NCBI GenBank assembly: GCA_016716885.1
Contig: JADJUV010000019.1
Span: 24,505 to 88,504 of the forward strand
Source: Candidatus Trichofilum aggregatum
Lineage (GTDB): Bacteria > Chloroflexota > Anaerolineae > Promineifilales > Promineifilaceae
Reading direction: 5' to 3'
Length of the DNA: 64,000 bases
A model generated the notes under the pieces. It saw only the letters and a program-made list of their open reading frames with translations. It was not told the origin of the DNA and did no database searches. The position numbers and the translations under genes were made by a program. Shown here in pieces: positions 61,103 through 64,000 of this stretch. Each line of letters starts with the position of its first letter. Within the stretch, counting starts at the first letter, position 1.

Positions 61103-61853
61103 TCAATATTTCATTTCAGGCCACCGATCAAATAACATCCGATCATACTTCTTGAGGGTGACAAGGGTTAAGCCAACCAGCTGGCAGGCTTCGGTTTTCG
61201 TGAGTGTGACTTCCCCATTGTCCTTCTTGTCTTGCTCGCGCAGTTGTTTGAGCTCGTTGAGCTTCGCGACGGTGTCTTGCCGGATGCCGTATTTGGGACG
61301 TTTTGCAGCAATGATTGGTTCCATCTCAGCCTCAACCCAGATCCGTCGGCTGTTGTAGCTAATTTTCGTTTCACGCAAACCCGAAGCAAAAGTGCGTTAA
61401 ACAATGCCGGTTAGTCAGTTCAATCGTTTCCATGTCGGCCTCATCGTTCCAACCAACGGTCATAATGAGATGGGTTTCGTTGTCAGCCATAGCCCCGAGG
61501 GCGATTTGGGCGATGGCGGCTGATTGGTGCAGTTTCAGCCAGTTGAAGGACAGTGCTTCACGCATTTTCTCCAGCCGTTGGATGCTATCCACATGACCGC
61601 AGGCTTGATGGACTAAACCAATGACCCGCGTAACCTCATCACCCCAATCATTCAGCACGATTTCCTGCACACTGACGCTTGAATCCATGCTTGGTGAACC
61701 GAACGTGACGTTGCGCTGATCGATGGTATGAAAACCACCCATCATGTTCAAGTGATGGAGCAAGAGGCCCCGTATTTCATGATAGGGATGAGGGAAGATA
61801 CCCTCGAAGAGTTGACGAGTTTGTACGTGAAAGCCAAAGATTTGGGAACGCAT
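61103..61853 (-). CDS. Second HTH-family paralogue, apparently frameshifted
   Basis: About 250 residues when joined. The first frame (from ATG 61853) runs through GFHVQTRQLFEGIF, LNDWGDEVTRVIGLVHQACG and MREALSFNWLKLHQSAAIAQIALGAMADNETHLIMTVGWNDEADMETIELTNRH and ends at 61371. The second frame (from about 61378) starts LRETKISYNSRRIWVEAEM and ends with an HTH-like TKTEACQLVGLTLVTLKKYDRML. The order matches the intact paralogue at 59854-60594. The break falls near TTTTGCTTCGGGTTTGCG. Either a sequencing error or early decay. Confidence 0.6.
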
Positions 61854-62046
61854 AATGATTCTCCTATGTGATTGGATATGATGAAGTCAATAGATGTTGG
61901 GCTGGGGCCAACATGGCAAAGGCAGAGGCTAGGATGAGTGATGGCAAGACCGGAACGCGGCCGCGAACCACCCACCCATGACTGGCAAACAGGTTTAACG
62001 ACCTGAATGACCGGTTAGGGCACAGGCTGAATAATTAGGAGATAGA

Positions 62047-62529
62047 TTAGGGGGCGACGCGGAGCGAGGCGCGTTGGAAGAGGGCAATGGGGCCGTTCTT
62101 GGGTGAACGTGGCCCGGCGCGGATGAACAGATAAGGCGAAAGAGGAATCTCGTGGATCAGGAGTTTGGGGGCCAGCTTACGTTTATCTTCCAGATAAGCA
62201 GGCGTAACTCGTTTCGCGGCCGCGACATAGGCACAGAACTCACGATAGACGAAACTAATGAGGCTCCGCAGGCCAAACCAGAAATAGGACAGGAGCAGGG
62301 CGAACAAGGCACTTAGCAGGATGATCCCCATCACCTTGAGACCAAGCTGAGCCAGATGGGGCATCTGCCAGAACTGGTCATCCCGGAAGTATGTCACCGT
62401 TACGTGGCTGAAGAGGAGAGGCACGGCGAACACTGGCGTGGCGACGAGATAGGCCGTCATTCCCTCACGAAACAGACGACGGAGTATACGTTTTTCGCCA
62501 ATATCGGTGTGAGCCAGCATCCAACCCAT
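62047..62529 (-). CDS. Element membrane protein, function unknown
   Basis: About 160 residues. Start placed at an ATG at 62529 (another ATG at 62520, GGGG upstream). The longer frame to 62682 begins in repeat-like sequence. Two hydrophobic segments (AYLVATPVFAVPLLFSHVTVTYF and LGLKVMGIILLSALFALLLSYFWFGL), then a basic cytoplasmic tail (VYREFCAYVAAAKRVTPAYLEDKRKLAPKLL...). No family recognised. Its position at the repeat-rich end of the element may indicate a transfer or maintenance role, but nothing in the sequence proves it. Confidence 0.55.
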   Translation of the reverse strand: MGWMLAHTDIGEKRILRRLFREGMTAYLVATPVFAVPLLFSHVTVTYFRDDQFWQMPHLAQLGLKVMGIILLSALFALLLSYFWFGLRSLISFVYREFCAYVAAAKRVTPAYLEDKRKLAPKLLIHEIPLSPYLFIRAGPRSPKNGPIALFQRASLRVAP

Positions 62530-62704
62530 CCCCTTGCAACAGAATGAATGGCACGAGATTGCGTGTGTACATCGTGTATAACTTTGCCACAACTGAAGTG
62601 GGTTGGCAACTGGTTTGATAGGATTTGAGAGCGGGAGTTTTGCGGCCGCGAATCGGCCCATTAAATCAATGAAACGGCCCACTTGTGTTCAATGGGTCGC
62701 CCAT

Positions 62705-63190
62705 TGTGGGCCGATTGAGTCAGTGAGTCAGTGGTTCAGTGAGTCAGTGTGTCAATAGGTAGGCCGATGAATGAGTCAGTGGGACAGTGGGTCAATCAGT
62801 GGGCCGATGAGTGAGTCAGTGGGTCAGGTCGAATAGATGAGTAGGTCAATAAGTGGGCCACATGAGCAGGCCAATGGGCCAGGTGAATCGGCCAGGCCAA
62901 AGGTGGGCCGATAGGGGCGTTGCACAGGAGTGAATGGGTAGTGTTTGGGGTGGATCAATGAGTACCCATCCACCGACTCAGATTGACTCAGTGGGCCAAT
63001 GGGTTGTACCGATCCACATCAAGACGCACTGATTCAGTGGGTTCATTGGGTCAATGAGTGGGCCACGTGTGAGCAGGTCAGTGAGTCAGTGGGCAATGAG
63101 CAGGCCAGTGGGCCGGGTGATTCACTTTTGTTGGTTCATTGGGTCAATGAGTGGGCCAGGTATGAGCAGGTCAGTGAGTCAGTGGCTCAG
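62705..63190. repeat. Array of GAGTCAGTG / GTGGGTCAATGAGTGGGCC words (candidate clt or origin)
   Basis: About 490 bp of degenerate direct repeats on the plus strand. The exact word GAGTCAGTG occurs seven times (near 62717, 62726, 62741, 62774, 62813, 63083 and 63177), mixed with GGGTCAAT and GTGGGCC words. Two 52-bp direct repeats (63041-63092 and 63134-63185) differ at only a few positions. No gene. It is comparable in kind to the 8-bp repeat arrays bound by AICE TraB translocases or to replication iterons. Confidence 0.65.
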
Positions 63191-63532
63191 TGGGTTGGTG
63201 TGATTCGGTCGGGTGAGCCATCGGCAAGCAGGCAAAATGAGTCCTTGAACCAGCCCGAAAACAGGCGGTCAAATTGCCGGGTAGCTTAGGGGAAAATGAG
63301 AACGGTATGGTCGTAGATAAGCAGGTTGCCCATCATGTCAGGCCGTGACGGGGCAATGCCCCGCGTGCTGGGAACGCTATGACTGCCTGAACCAGCCGGG
63401 TCGGTAAAAAAGTTGCCCGCCCACCCGCCCTGTTAGATGGATTTGGGAATGGCTGGCTCATGCAATTTGGGGGGTGACGCGGCCGCGGGTTTATCACAAT
63501 CCTTTTGAAACCCTTGAGAGCTTGTCAAGCCA
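63191..63532. other. Intergenic element DNA without recognised feature
   Basis: No convincing gene. Contains GACGGGGCAATGCCCCG (a small palindrome near 63346), an AAAAAAGTTGC word near 63408 that recurs at 63625, and one GCGGCCGC site near 63479. Confidence 0.4.
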
Positions 63533-63563
63533 GGTCATGCCTAAAACGTAAAATTGAGCATGA

Positions 63564-63727
63564 CCGCCATATCTGCCCTTGTCAAAGGTCGTTTTATGTT
63601 AAATGGAGGGTGTCGGGGGGTGTAAAAAAGTTGCAAGCGTTGATCTAACAAGAAAACACCCCCCATTTAACATAATATGAGAGCCAAGCTGATTTCACAC
63701 TAATTTGTACTCACCCAGATATGGCGG
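63564..63727. repeat. 12-bp inverted repeat enclosing structured copy 1
   Basis: CCGCCATATCTG at 63564-63575 and CAGATATGGCGG at 63716-63727 are perfect complements on either side of the hairpin at 63594-63675. Just outside, GGTCATGC (63533-63540) pairs with GCATGACC (63558-63565). Confidence 0.65.
63594..63675. ncRNA. Structured hairpin element, copy 1
   Basis: 20-bp arms (TTATGTTAAATGGAGGGTGT with its near-perfect complement, one mismatch) enclose a 42-nt loop. The loop contains GGGGTGTAAAAAA and ends CTAACAAGAAA. Could be an RNA or a DNA site such as an origin or oriT. Confidence 0.55.
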
Positions 63728-63742
63728 TACTGAAAGTCGCTA

Positions 63743-63826
63743 TTATGTTAAGTGGGGCATATACTGGGGTGATCAAAAAATGACAGAGCCTGTGCTAACA
63801 AGAAACATATGCTCCATTTAACATAA
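63743..63826. ncRNA. Structured hairpin element, copy 2 (covaries with copy 1)
   Basis: 20-bp arms (TTATGTTAAGTGGGGCATAT with a complement tolerating G-T pairs) enclose a 44-nt loop. The loop has GGGGTGATCAAAAAA and ends CTAACAAGAAA. The inner stem differs from copy 1 on both sides (GGGTGT/ACACCC against GCATAT/ATATGC), so pairing is conserved while sequence is not. The remainder to 64000 shows one GCGGCCGC site and no gene. Confidence 0.55.
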
Positions 63827-64000
63827 TGTTGGTTTTGGGGTCAGGTTGAGGCAGGGCTATATGTGGGGGTGAGTAAATGAGGGCAATCAAGGATAGGGGA
63901 TGTCCAGACGAGTGATGAGAAGAGTAGGGAGATTGAGGCAGGGAACGCGGCCGCGGTAATCATATAGCTGGACAGTGGTAGCACAGGAAGGAGAGAAAAG

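Larger units (their letters stand above)
51884..64000. mobile_element. Integrated element at tRNA-Asp, AICE-like gene set (right end outside window)
   Basis: Starts at the 3' end of tRNA-Asp with the integrase. It continues with a translocase-like ATPase, membrane/HTH proteins, excisionase-like protein, primase/helicase-like replication protein, small DNA-binding proteins and long repeat arrays. Nearly all genes are on the minus strand. No second copy of the tRNA 3' end was found before 64000, so the element is at least 12 kb long. GCGGCCGC density (17 in 12 kb) is close to that of the chromosome outside the integrase gene, so the element appears long resident in this lineage. Confidence 0.7.

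Noticed and set aside
62705..63190. CRISPR array
   Set aside because: Words are 8-10 bp and degenerate, spacing is irregular, there are no uniform unique spacers and no cas genes.
63594..63826. Integron attC sites
   Set aside because: GTTRRRY and RYYYAAC words are present at the stem ends, but in the order GTTRRRY...RYYYAAC, the reverse of attC, with no unpaired spacer and no integron integrase or cassette genes.

Overview
The window looks like a chromosomal contig from a Chloroflexota bacterium, most likely class Anaerolineae. This is an inference from gene content: three tandem PQQ-type sugar dehydrogenases, secreted proteins ending in a Y..LP...K/R tail, MoxR-DUF58 and CcmA-type ABC clusters, and many GTG or TTG starts. 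No rRNA or marker phylogeny is available to me. The most striking global property is the octamer GCGGCCGC (usually CGCGGCCGCG). I counted about 115 copies by eye, roughly one per 560 bp on average. It resembles the cyanobacterial HIP1 phenomenon with a different sequence.

Layout. 1-8 kb: response regulator, LysM protein, polyphosphate kinase 2, and a hydrolase/ABC-permease fusion with its ATPase. 8.6-16 kb: trmB, cysS, a uracil-DNA glycosylase-like protein, a serine hydrolase, rfbB and citrate synthase. 16-25 kb: secreted oxidoreductases (three sugar dehydrogenase paralogues and a copper-amine-oxidase-like protein) and an iron-type solute-binding lipoprotein. 25.7-28.9 kb (minus strand): a SAM-I riboswitch and terminator precede a trans-sulfuration enzyme gene followed by aspartate kinase, a methionine-family operon. 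28.9-38.6 kb: recN, nadK, hisS, a translin-like protein, a divergent lipoate-ligase-like protein and several DUF proteins. 39-49.7 kb: an ABC exporter cluster with a large membrane-anchored partner, then a MoxR/DUF58 cluster interrupted by a VapBC-like pair. 49.9-51.8 kb: comEA and a GT9 glycosyltransferase.

51.8 kb to the end: tRNA-Asp followed by an integrated element. Its large serine recombinase reads out of the element into the tRNA gene in antisense. The element also carries an excisionase-like protein, a primase/helicase-like replication protein, a membrane/coiled-coil/HTH protein, and an unusual lipoprotein-anchored FtsK/HerA-like ATPase. Other cargo is a ribbon-helix-helix-like protein, a duplicated HTH family, a long array of GAGTCAGTG-type repeats, and two paralogous covarying hairpins near the right edge. 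In outline it resembles actinomycete integrative and conjugative elements (AICEs: integrase, Xis, Rep, a TraB translocase and a clt repeat array). It is the best candidate here for an undescribed system. Its right end lies outside the window.

Intergenic DNA is full of dispersed hairpin-forming repeats in several families. About nine genes carry what looks like a single-base frameshift, mostly in or next to short homopolymers. A few G/C tracts look corrupted. I therefore treat most broken genes as probable sequence errors, not pseudogenes.
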